Shown here: piece after piece, positions 1 through 5,658 of the stretch
Position numbering within the stretch: the stretch's first letter is position 1
Layout: each line of letters opens with the position of its first letter
Position numbers and translations under genes: made by a program
From: Planctomycetota bacterium
Lineage (GTDB): Bacteria > Planctomycetota > Phycisphaerae > WQYP01
DNA: 8,798 nt
Direction: 5' to 3'
Assembly (NCBI GenBank): GCA_021828925.1
Contig: JAJZCT010000111.1
Coordinates: 1 to 8,798 of the forward strand
Notes under the pieces: model-generated
Seen by the model: only the letters and a program-made list of their open reading frames with translations
Databases searched by the model: none
What the model was told of the DNA's origin: nothing

Positions 1-705
1 ATTAAAAGTTCCTGCCGGAATTTTTTTACTCGCGGGTGTAATCCACCATAGCTCGTAGGTTTTGTCCGCTTGAAGACGCTTTAAATCGGTGGCACAAAAT
101 TTCCACATTTTGGCGTGCTGATCCCACAGCAATCGGCCGAACGCGGAGGGCTGCTTGCCAGCCCCCGTCAAGGACGCCATTTGAAGATGCGGAACCTTAA
201 GCATCTTAATGACTTCGTCAGCCTGTTGCACCCGGCTCTGCAGCAGATGAACGCGATTTTCCCAACTGGTCACCACGGTTGCTTCATGGGCCATAACCTT
301 GCGGTTCCGATTTTCGCTGAATGCCAGCAGTTGGTGTAGACCATGAATTTCAGTTTTCTGAAGATGCTGAATATAAAGGCTCATGCCCATCGCGATCAGT
401 AGCGCGATACTCGCGGCCAAAGCCATGATAAAGCCCATACGCGAAGTCTGGCGTGGCATTTCCAGCGGCGGCAACTGAGACATAGACTGATCAATGCGCC
501 AGTCCAGTGCTTCACGCAGGACCGCAGGGACGGGTGTGGGATTTACCGCGATGGCCAGTTGGGCGGCCACCTGCGTGAAATCTCCCATGAGTTCCCGACA
601 ATGCGGGCACTGTTGAAGATGCGCTTCGAGCTGCGCGCTATCTTCCTGCACTGCGGCACCGGCAGCTTGAAGGGGTATGAGGTCTTGGGCATCTCGGCAA
701 TTCAC
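1..705 (-). CDS. Zinc-finger anti-sigma factor, RskA-like (partial, C-terminus off window)
   Basis: This membrane-anchored anti-sigma factor should hold the adjacent ECF sigma factor inactive at the cytoplasmic face until an envelope signal triggers release. I translated 235 residues to the left window edge. The N-terminal domain carries a ZAS zinc-binding motif, HLQQCPHC (His29, Cys33, Cys36), with another Cys at position 3. A hydrophobic segment at about residues 90-111 is the single transmembrane helix. The extracytoplasmic part has a helical stretch (about 116-165) and then a motif resembling the end of RskA domains, YELWWITP followed by PAGTF. The GTG start lies in a GTGA overlap with the sigma-factor stop, so the pair is probably translationally coupled. 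The true C-terminus is not visible. The zinc motif and sigma neighbour make the role secure; the RskA assignment of the outer domain is from family knowledge. Confidence 0.9.
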   Translation of the reverse strand, partial: MNCRDAQDLIPLQAAGAAVQEDSAQLEAHLQQCPHCRELMGDFTQVAAQLAIAVNPTPVPAVLREALDWRIDQSMSQLPPLEMPRQTSRMGFIMALAASIALLIAMGMSLYIQHLQKTEIHGLHQLLAFSENRNRKVMAHEATVVTSWENRVHLLQSRVQQADEVIKMLKVPHLQMASLTGAGKQPSAFGRLLWDQHAKMWKFCATDLKRLQADKTYELWWITPASKKIPAGTFN

Positions 706-1316
706 AGTGTCGACTCCGCATCTACACCTACATTACGTAAAATCTCACGTAAGCGGATCAAACCTGAACGAATATGGCTCTTAACTGTTCCCAGCGGGAT
801 GTTGGTTTTCTCCGCGATTTCAGTGTGGCTAAGCCCTTCAAAAAACGCTAATTCCAGGGTTTGCTGCTGCGGAGCACTTAATTTTCGCACGCCGGTGCGC
901 ACTATTTCTCTCTGTTCCGCCAAATCCGCGTAATCCACACGCTCGCCGCGATCGGCAATATCCAATCCTTTATCGGCCGCGGCCTCAACGGAAATCTGCA
1001 TTCCCGGCGGCATTTTTTTTACCGCGTTGGCGCTGCGGCGGCGGTCTATCGCCCGGCTGCGACACAACATCACCAGATACGTCAATGGAGCAGCGCGTGC
1101 CGGATCGTACCGATCGGACCGCTCCCAGACTTCCCAAAATACGTCAATCAGCAGGTCTTCCGCCTCACCGCGGTCAGCCAAAAGACGGGTACAAAGCGTC
1201 AAGAGGGTTGGGGAATATTTATTGTAAAGGGAAGTAAGCGCGGAGCGGTCGCGTGATGCAATACCCTGCATTAACGCTAGATCATTTCCTAAAGGTCCAC
1301 CAGCCTCAGCGGTCAA
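702..1316 (-). CDS. ECF (sigma-70 family) RNA polymerase sigma factor
   Basis: This alternative sigma factor of 204 residues directs RNA polymerase to a small regulon. Region 2 spans about residues 25-95: AEDLLIDVFWEVW is the core-binding helix and LTYLVMLCRSRAIDRRR is the -10 recognition part. A linker follows (about 96-140), then region 4 (about 143-195). Region 4 has the helix-turn-helix LSHTEIAEKTNIPLGTVKSH and the ending SGLIRLRE typical of the family. The start is TTG, supported by a GGAG Shine-Dalgarno sequence seven bases upstream; the next in-frame ATG (codon 16) would cut into the N-terminus. The anti-sigma gene overlaps the stop by four bases, the usual sign of a sigma/anti-sigma pair. 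The pairing with an RskA-type partner suggests a SigK-like ECF group, but the subgroup is not proven. nuoB ends 91 bases upstream on the same strand. Confidence 0.95.
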   Translation of the reverse strand: MTAEAGGPLGNDLALMQGIASRDRSALTSLYNKYSPTLLTLCTRLLADRGEAEDLLIDVFWEVWERSDRYDPARAAPLTYLVMLCRSRAIDRRRSANAVKKMPPGMQISVEAAADKGLDIADRGERVDYADLAEQREIVRTGVRKLSAPQQQTLELAFFEGLSHTEIAEKTNIPLGTVKSHIRSGLIRLREILRNVGVDAESTL

Positions 1317-1340
1317 AATGGATCTCCCTGAATCATCCCG

Positions 1341-1367
1341 GGCAGTTCAGCCAAAGCGGAAACTGCC
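1341..1367. repeat. 7-bp inverted repeat upstream of the sigma gene
   Basis: GGCAGTT (1341-1347) and AACTGCC (1361-1367) form a perfect inverted repeat with a 13-base loop, in the short spacer between nuoB and the sigma gene. No T-run follows on the minus strand, so it is not a classical terminator. It could be an operator for the sigma gene or a hairpin that shapes the nuoAB transcript end. I see no clear -35/-10 pair next to it. Confidence 0.4.
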
Positions 1368-1407
1368 AAAAGGGATGGAAAAAACTTTTTTCGCCTTGAT
1401 AGCCGCC

Positions 1408-1995
1408 TTATCGCATAGCCGCGGTAAGCCGCGGCCCGAGTTCAATTTGCGGCTGCGGCGCAGGCTTATACGTCGGCGGAATTGAAATTTTCAGCGGCTG
1501 ACGCTTCGATGTCGGCAGGCCGTCCTGATCAATAATCCGCTGAATGGCCATGATACCTTCAATGAGCGTTTCCGGACGTGGCGGGCAACCGGGAACGTAA
1601 ACATCCACCGGCATAAATTGATCAATGCCCTGCACGGTGGCGTAGTTATCAAATACTCCGCCCGTACTGGCGCACGCCCCCATGCTGATGACCCATTTCG
1701 GTTCGGCCATTTGCAGGTAAATGCGATGCAGCACCGGAACCATCTTAAAGCTGATGCGCCCAGCGACAATTAACAAATCCGCCTGGCGCGGCGAAAACCG
1801 CATCACTTCGGCCCCGAAACGGGCCAGATCATAGCGGCTGCTGGCCGTGGCCATGAGTTCAATACCACAGCAAGCGGTGGCAAACGGCAACGGCCAAACG
1901 CTGGACCGTCGGCACCAGTTCACCACTTTTTTCAGATTCAGGGTGAGAAAATTATCTGGTAATGTTGTTGGTTCAATCGTCATTCCAAGCTCCAT
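1408..1995 (-). CDS. nuoB: NADH-quinone oxidoreductase subunit B (complex I)
   Basis: NuoB is the peripheral-arm subunit that holds iron-sulphur cluster N2, the last electron carrier before quinone. All four N2 ligands are present: the tandem Cys pair in [10 protein letters not shown] (residues 42-43), Cys108 in GACASTGG, and Cys137 in VPGCPPRPE. Their spacing (65 and 29) matches E. coli NuoB as I recall it. The product is 195 residues from the first ATG. A second ATG four codons later (1983) has GGAG six bases upstream, whereas the first lacks a good ribosome-binding site, so the true protein is likely 191 residues starting MTIEPTT. The last ~34 residues form a proline-rich tail. nuoA lies 18 bases upstream and is surely co-transcribed. 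The next gene downstream is a sigma factor and not the usual nuoC/nuoD. Confidence 0.97.
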   Translation of the reverse strand: MELGMTIEPTTLPDNFLTLNLKKVVNWCRRSSVWPLPFATACCGIELMATASSRYDLARFGAEVMRFSPRQADLLIVAGRISFKMVPVLHRIYLQMAEPKWVISMGACASTGGVFDNYATVQGIDQFMPVDVYVPGCPPRPETLIEGIMAIQRIIDQDGLPTSKRQPLKISIPPTYKPAPQPQIELGPRLTAAMR

Positions 1996-2013
1996 GGGGT
2001 CCGGTTTCTGGCG

Positions 2014-2439
2014 TCAATCCCACTGAAATACGCCTTTACCCCAGGCGTACAAATAGGCCACCAGCAGAATGAATGTAAAAACTAAAATACTCACAAACAA
2101 CGCCCCCAGCGGCAGCACAACCCACGGGTGGCGCTGGTTATTAAAAACATAAAGCCAGGGAATGATAAACAGCACTTCCACATCGAACACCAGAAAGATC
2201 ATCGCAACAAGGTAAAAACGCACATTAAAACGTTCTTTGGTGCTGCCCAGCGGATCAACCCCTGATTCGTAGGTTGAATCCTTGACCCGTCCCTTGCGCG
2301 CCGGCCCCAGCGTATGCGAAAGAACCACATTCCCGATGCCGAAAGCCAATCCAATCAGCAACAGGATTCCCAGCAACAGCCATTCGCTGTAATAAGCGAC
2401 ATGCGAGGCGGCCAAAGTTGTAGTCAATACATTTACCAT
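2014..2439 (-). CDS. nuoA: NADH-quinone oxidoreductase subunit A (complex I, ND3-like)
   Basis: NuoA is a small membrane subunit of proton-pumping complex I, homologous to mitochondrial ND3, at the junction of the membrane and peripheral arms near the quinone site. The protein has 141 residues with three hydrophobic helices at about 18-41, 74-98 and 107-132. The conserved loop YESGVDPLGSTKERF (57-71) is present, followed by the acidic FDVEVLF stretch (Asp86, Glu88) in helix 2. It opens a two-gene unit with nuoB and has its own near-consensus promoter about 45 bases upstream. The ribosome-binding site is weak (GGA nine bases before the ATG). I see nothing broken. Confidence 0.97.
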   Translation of the reverse strand: MVNVLTTTLAASHVAYYSEWLLLGILLLIGLAFGIGNVVLSHTLGPARKGRVKDSTYESGVDPLGSTKERFNVRFYLVAMIFLVFDVEVLFIIPWLYVFNNQRHPWVVLPLGALFVSILVFTFILLVAYLYAWGKGVFQWD

Positions 2440-2454
2440 TCACTTGTTTCCATC

Positions 2455-2486
2455 ATCAGTGAAACAATTCACAATCTATCACTGAT
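2455..2486. repeat. 8-bp inverted repeat at the nuoA promoter (candidate operator)
   Basis: ATCAGTGA (2455-2462) and TCACTGAT (2479-2486) form a perfect 8-bp inverted repeat with arm centres 24 bases apart. The right arm overlaps the last two bases of the nuoA -10 box and the left arm lies in the transcribed leader. A shorter nested palindrome, GTGAA-ACAA-TTCAC (2459-2472), shares the left arm. The placement fits a repressor operator, or a 5'-leader hairpin if transcription starts further upstream. The binding protein is unknown. Confidence 0.5.
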
Positions 2487-2514
2487 TATATCGGAACGCA
2501 GCGGCAATGGTCAA
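2485..2514 (-). promoter_or_regulatory. Sigma-70-type promoter of nuoAB
   Basis: On the minus strand TTGACC (2514-2509) is followed after 18 bases by a perfect TATAAT (2490-2485). Transcription should begin near 2478, leaving a leader of about 40 bases before the nuoA ATG. It is the strongest promoter match in the window and points straight at nuoA. Confidence 0.75.
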
Positions 2515-2773
2515 AGGAGGGGGAAATATAATCATCCGCGCATCGGCCGCATCGTCATGGCCCACGGCCGCGACGCCGCCGACACCGCCTTAACCACCTC
2601 CTTCGGGGCAATAGTCCTGCAGCAGTTCAAGATATGGACGAGCGAAATAGCGGCATAATGGTCCGGGTTACGTTGCTGCTTGTTTGTATACAGGTGCCCC
2701 GCGACGTTGGCGTCATAAGCCAATGTAATCGCTGCGCATACGGGACATTTCAGACCCATCGCAATCCCGACCA
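2515..2773. other. Spacer with no recognisable gene; holds a doubtful 80-codon minus-strand frame
   Basis: No known gene is recognised here. A minus-strand frame of 80 codons (2774-2532) begins at an ATG overlapping the stop of the preceding helix-turn-helix remnant (TAATG). It has a CxxC near its start (LKCPVCA). Its C-terminal half looks like random translation (Met/Arg/Pro-rich end), and no family comes to mind. It ends just upstream of the nuoA -35 box. It may be a chance frame or the altered tail of the disrupted upstream gene. Confidence 0.3.
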
Positions 2774-2983
2774 TTACTCGGACAGGCTCCTTGCCTCCGC
2801 CACCTCGCGTTGGCTTTTACCAGCAAGATTCCGCACTTTGCTAAGCAAAAGCTCAGCCACCAAATCCTTCGTCCGCGCTGCCGCGAGCGCCTGCGTTCGT
2901 TGGCTTGTAGTGCGCTTCACCAATTCATCAAATGATTTCGCCAAATCAGATTTCCTTTGTGTTTTTCCTTCCAGGAGAGCCAA
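2774..2983 (-). pseudogene. Truncated XRE/HigA-like helix-turn-helix protein
   Basis: Up to 69 residues, rich in charged helix formers. The segment AKSFDELVKRTT, then RTQALAAARTKDLVAELLL and KVRNLAGKSQREVAEA, resembles the N-terminus of small XRE-type regulators often found as HigA-like antitoxins. The expected recognition helix is missing: the frame ends with RSLSE and a stop directly after the first half of the DNA-binding motif, where intact relatives continue for about 40 residues. The nominal TTG start lies right after an in-frame stop and lacks a ribosome-binding site. A second TTG at 2944 has AAAGGA eight bases upstream and gives MAKSFDEL, a better start. No toxin gene is visible upstream. 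I infer a decayed orphan regulator from remembered family sequences; a genuine short protein is the alternative. Confidence 0.4.
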
Positions 2984-3004
2984 CGCTCAAAATGCTACTT
3001 CCCC

Positions 3005-3034
3005 TTGGCGCCATAACAGCCTGTAAGCTATATT
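3005..3034 (+). promoter_or_regulatory. Candidate promoter for the small membrane-protein gene
   Basis: TTGGCG (3005-3010) and TATATT (3029-3034) are separated by 18 bases on the plus strand. They match the -35 and -10 consensus at four and five of six positions. Transcription would start near 3041, about 55 bases before the ATG at 3097. It overlaps a weaker minus-strand promoter candidate. Confidence 0.4.
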
Positions 3035-3041
3035 ACATCAA
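3013..3041 (-). promoter_or_regulatory. Candidate divergent promoter for the helix-turn-helix remnant
   Basis: On the minus strand TTGATG (3041-3036) and TGTTAT (3018-3013) are separated by 17 bases, each matching consensus at four of six positions. It would read into 2983-2774. It physically overlaps the plus-strand promoter at 3005-3034, so only one could be occupied at a time. Confidence 0.3.
3022..3037. repeat. Palindrome TGTAA-N6-TTACA between divergent promoters (operator candidate)
   Basis: TGTAA (3022-3026) and TTACA (3033-3037) are perfect inverted half-sites spaced by six bases. They cover the plus-strand -10 region and abut the minus-strand -35. Such a site size suits a dimeric helix-turn-helix regulator, for example the one whose remnant lies next door. 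Five-base arms can arise by chance, so only the location makes it notable. Confidence 0.35.
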
Positions 3042-3096
3042 TAGCCACAAGGCTGGCGTTTCCTGGTGAAGCACAAACCGCTGTCGGGTGAAATTG

Positions 3097-3426
3097 ATGA
3101 GGCACGATTATCACAATACGCCGGTGGCGCAGCGCATGAGGCAGTTCCGACGGTTTACCATTTTTGTCATGTCGTTTGTCAGTTCACTGTGCGGCGGCGC
3201 GCTATTTGCCGTGTTCGCCCACGTCCTTATCGCACTCCTCCCCGTTACCGCTGAGCGGAAGTGCGTTGATTTAATCGGGTCGCTGGCCATGGTGCTTCTC
3301 TGGGTGGCGGGGATTTCCTGGTACCGGCAACGCAAAAAGATTGTCTATCGCGAAAAGCCGGTGATCATGGCGGCGTTTCTTCTTGGCTATATTGCGGTGG
3401 CCACCGCCAGCACTTTCGCGAGGTAG
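3097..3426 (+). CDS. Small three-helix membrane protein of unknown function
   Basis: I do not recognise a family. The protein has 109 residues from the ATG at 3097, which has GGTG six bases upstream; a GTG at 3088 would add three residues and an ATG at 3136 would remove thirteen. Three hydrophobic helices are visible at about residues 21-48, 57-76 and 88-106. Positive clusters RMRQFRR before helix 1 and RQRKK after helix 2 predict a cytoplasmic N-terminus and an outward C-terminus. It is the only gene read rightwards. It converges on the DUF4340 gene and diverges from the helix-turn-helix remnant, with a plausible promoter about 60 bases upstream. The clear alternation of charged and hydrophobic segments and a reasonable start argue for a real gene. 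It could be a small integral membrane regulator or accessory protein, but nothing shows this directly. Confidence 0.6.
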   Translation: MRHDYHNTPVAQRMRQFRRFTIFVMSFVSSLCGGALFAVFAHVLIALLPVTAERKCVDLIGSLAMVLLWVAGISWYRQRKKIVYREKPVIMAAFLLGYIAVATASTFAR

Positions 3427-3644
3427 TGGCAATTTTTCCCGGCGGTGCCGCAATAACAATGGATCAGGGAGGAATCGCGGCGATTGGTTAAGGCAAGCCG
3501 GGGGCCGGCCCGAGATACTGGTGGGGTGGGTCCCACCGACGGCATAGCCGGCGGCTTTGTGGGGGTTTGGGGGGCTGTGCGTGGTGGCACCGGGTGGTTG
3601 GATTGGTACGCATCCGCTTGGCCTTAATGCACTGTGAACGGTGA
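3427..3644. repeat. G-rich palindromic spacer between convergent genes; possible interspersed repeat
   Basis: No gene is seen in this 218-base gap. It contains GGGCCGGCCC (3502-3511), a perfect palindrome, and GGTGGG-T-CCCACC (3525-3537), a 6-bp inverted repeat around a single base. These are followed by a GC-rich segment with GCCGGC and G-runs of five and six (3561-3565, 3569-3574). Neither palindrome is followed by a T-run, so they are not ordinary intrinsic terminators. The composition differs from both neighbours and resembles short extragenic palindromic repeats; copies elsewhere in the genome cannot be checked here. Confidence 0.4.
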
Positions 3645-5594
3645 CTATTTTTGCGGCTTCAGCAGCGACTGCACTGCGGACACCAGACTCGATTTGGGCT
3701 GGAAGATCCAGGCGGGGTTCTTCTGTGCGTGGCCGGCTTGCACAAGTTCCGCCCGCCATTGGGTTTTCGCGGCGGGCTGGGTGGCTGCGGCGGATGTTTT
3801 ACCGGTGACGGCTTTCGCGGGGATGTTGATATCCCAAAGGGTCAGGACATCATGTTGTGGGATCGGTTGCGCCTTGGCTGGTGTCGCCGACTTTTTTGTT
3901 GCGGGCGCAGCTTTGCTGAAGTGCAACAGCGTTACGTCGATGGTAATGGGCGGAACGGAGGACACCATTCGCGTGTTGATAAACCATTTTTTGGCCTGCA
4001 GTGGCTTCCATGCCGCCAGGAGGTTATTGACCGCTGCAACTACCGCGGGTGTTTTGCCATTGAGCATCCATTTACCGCCACTATGTTGCAGGGCAACGGT
4101 ATGGCCCGCATGGCGCACCGTGATACGCCGAATTTTAACACCCGTAAGATCAGCCACGGTTTTGTTGCGTAAGGCCGTGAGTTGTGGCAGCAACTCCTTG
4201 ACGGCGGCGGGGCTGACTAAATACACGCTGGGCCATTGCGCGAGTTTTACCGGCATCAAACCGGATTTTTGCAACGTGCCGAAAGCAATCTCAATGGGGT
4301 GAATATGACCGGTAAGAGTGATGTTCCAGCGAGCGCTGGGACGGCTTAAGCCCAGGGCGGTCAAGTTCCGCGGCGCATCAATAAACCGTTTGGCCGTCAC
4401 AGAATGCAAATCTGTAAGCAGTTTGCTAACCGCCGCGCTGTCTGCGGTTTCGCGCTGCGTTGGGGATGTATTTAGCACCCATTTTCCACTGATTTTTCTA
4501 AGCGTTAGCGCAGCAGGCGTATTGCCGGTAACGCCGGTGACACGGGTAATGGTAATCTTTGACGCCCCCGTAGCAACATCCGCCGCCACGAGGTGATGGT
4601 CACGCAATTTATTCAAGCTTTGCTTCATCTGTGTAAAGGATGTGTTCCGCACCACGCACACGCCGGGGTTATAACTGCTTTCGGCATAGTAGAATTTTCC
4701 GGTTAAATCGGTTTTTATGCCAAAGTTGATAACCAACGGAGTTGGTGCGGGCAGCGGTTTTGGCGAGGCGGCCTTGTTTTTTGCGCCGACTGCGGGCAGC
4801 GGATGCGGGGGCTTGAACGCCACGGTGATGGTGAGGGGGCCATTTTTAAACCCTGCCCGGCCGGCGGGAACACCGGAAAAGCGATGGGCGGTAAGCAACT
4901 GCAAATTGCTGATCCAGTTGGTGACGGCGGAAGTGGCGGCCGGGGCCAAGAGTGGTTTGGTCAGCAGCCAACCTTTGCCGTGCGGAACTATCTGGATGGT
5001 TCGGCCGGCGGAGTTCAAGGTGATTCTGGCGATATTCCGCGTGTGGAAGGAAGTCAGGGAGCGATTACGGAATTTACGCACCGGACGATCCAGCCGGGAA
5101 AGCCAATCAGCCTTTACCACATCAATATAGGGATTATGCGATCCGGATACATGTACATACAGCCGTCCGGTGGCATTTTGTGAACCTATATTCAACGTGA
5201 ATGTTTTGCCGGACTGGTTTACCACCGTTAGAACCGCTTTGGGCTTTTCCAAGCCGGTTTGTGCCAGGCTGTGTGATCCGCTGGAAGATATTTTGTTACG
5301 ATAACGCCACTTTAAATCCGCCAGCGTGCTGGCCAGATCGCCGATGGCGTAATCCCGCCCGCAGGCCTTGATGGGGCTGACGATCAGCCAATGCGTACCA
5401 ACATGCTTAAACGCCAACTCCGGCCCGGACGCTGGCTTGTAGGAAAAGCGTTGCAGCGATGTCGGGTGCGGAGAAAACACATATTGTTTTTTAGTTGCGT
5501 GCGCTGACGGCTTGGGCTGGCGGCTCACATACGCCACGATTCCCACAAGAATGATGAGAATTAAAAGTACGGCTATGGTTAATCGCGAATTCAT
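3645..5594 (-). CDS. DUF4340-domain protein with four tandem units, membrane-anchored
   Basis: This is a 649-residue partner of GldG-type ABC transporters, function unknown, expected outside the inner membrane on an N-terminal anchor. Residues about 5-23 form the hydrophobic helix, followed by a short basic stretch. The rest reads as four repeated units at about 47-190, 190-346, 346-490 and 488-649. Each has a GxxW-type strand (THWLIV, KGWLLTKP, GKWVLN, GKWMLN) and the first three end in a motif like KFRNRSLTSF / KLRDHHL / ALRNKTVADL before an I-T-[LIV] strand. Units 1 and 3 also show the GL-x-[KR]-P motif (TGLEKP, LGLSRP) of DUF4340. Units 2 and 4 carry Ala/Pro/Lys-rich loops. I chose the ATG at 5594 because AGGA lies eight bases upstream; an ATG three codons earlier overlaps that site. 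It is the last gene of the ABC operon, 64 bases after the GldG-like gene. Confidence 0.85.
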   Translation of the reverse strand: MNSRLTIAVLLILIILVGIVAYVSRQPKPSAHATKKQYVFSPHPTSLQRFSYKPASGPELAFKHVGTHWLIVSPIKACGRDYAIGDLASTLADLKWRYRNKISSSGSHSLAQTGLEKPKAVLTVVNQSGKTFTLNIGSQNATGRLYVHVSGSHNPYIDVVKADWLSRLDRPVRKFRNRSLTSFHTRNIARITLNSAGRTIQIVPHGKGWLLTKPLLAPAATSAVTNWISNLQLLTAHRFSGVPAGRAGFKNGPLTITVAFKPPHPLPAVGAKNKAASPKPLPAPTPLVINFGIKTDLTGKFYYAESSYNPGVCVVRNTSFTQMKQSLNKLRDHHLVAADVATGASKITITRVTGVTGNTPAALTLRKISGKWVLNTSPTQRETADSAAVSKLLTDLHSVTAKRFIDAPRNLTALGLSRPSARWNITLTGHIHPIEIAFGTLQKSGLMPVKLAQWPSVYLVSPAAVKELLPQLTALRNKTVADLTGVKIRRITVRHAGHTVALQHSGGKWMLNGKTPAVVAAVNNLLAAWKPLQAKKWFINTRMVSSVPPITIDVTLLHFSKAAPATKKSATPAKAQPIPQHDVLTLWDINIPAKAVTGKTSAAATQPAAKTQWRAELVQAGHAQKNPAWIFQPKSSLVSAVQSLLKPQK

Positions 5595-5658
5595 TGTAAG
5601 CATCCTTCTTGGATATTTATTAGTAACTTCAGATTTATTGCCAATCGGCGGCTCAGGC

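Noticed and set aside
2532..2774. An 80-codon minus-strand frame with a CxxC motif, overlapping the stop of the helix-turn-helix remnant.
   Set aside because: I could not name a family, a second zinc-ligand pair is absent, and the C-terminal half looks non-coding. I describe it within the spacer and do not call a gene.
2653..2779. Imperfect inverted repeat (2653-2669 against 2763-2779, 13 of 17 matching) that could bound a ~127-base miniature element.
   Set aside because: The arms are short and imperfect, no target-site duplication is visible, and the interior shows no mobile-element feature. Chance is a sufficient explanation.
3271..3759. A 162-codon minus-strand open frame over the spacer and the end of the DUF4340 gene.
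   Set aside because: It runs antisense through the plus-strand membrane-protein gene and overlaps the DUF4340 gene in another frame. Its Pro/Arg-rich translation reflects the G-rich spacer.
3634..4302. A 222-codon plus-strand open frame.
   Set aside because: It is antisense to the clearly coding DUF4340 gene, shows no family motif and has no ribosome-binding site of note.
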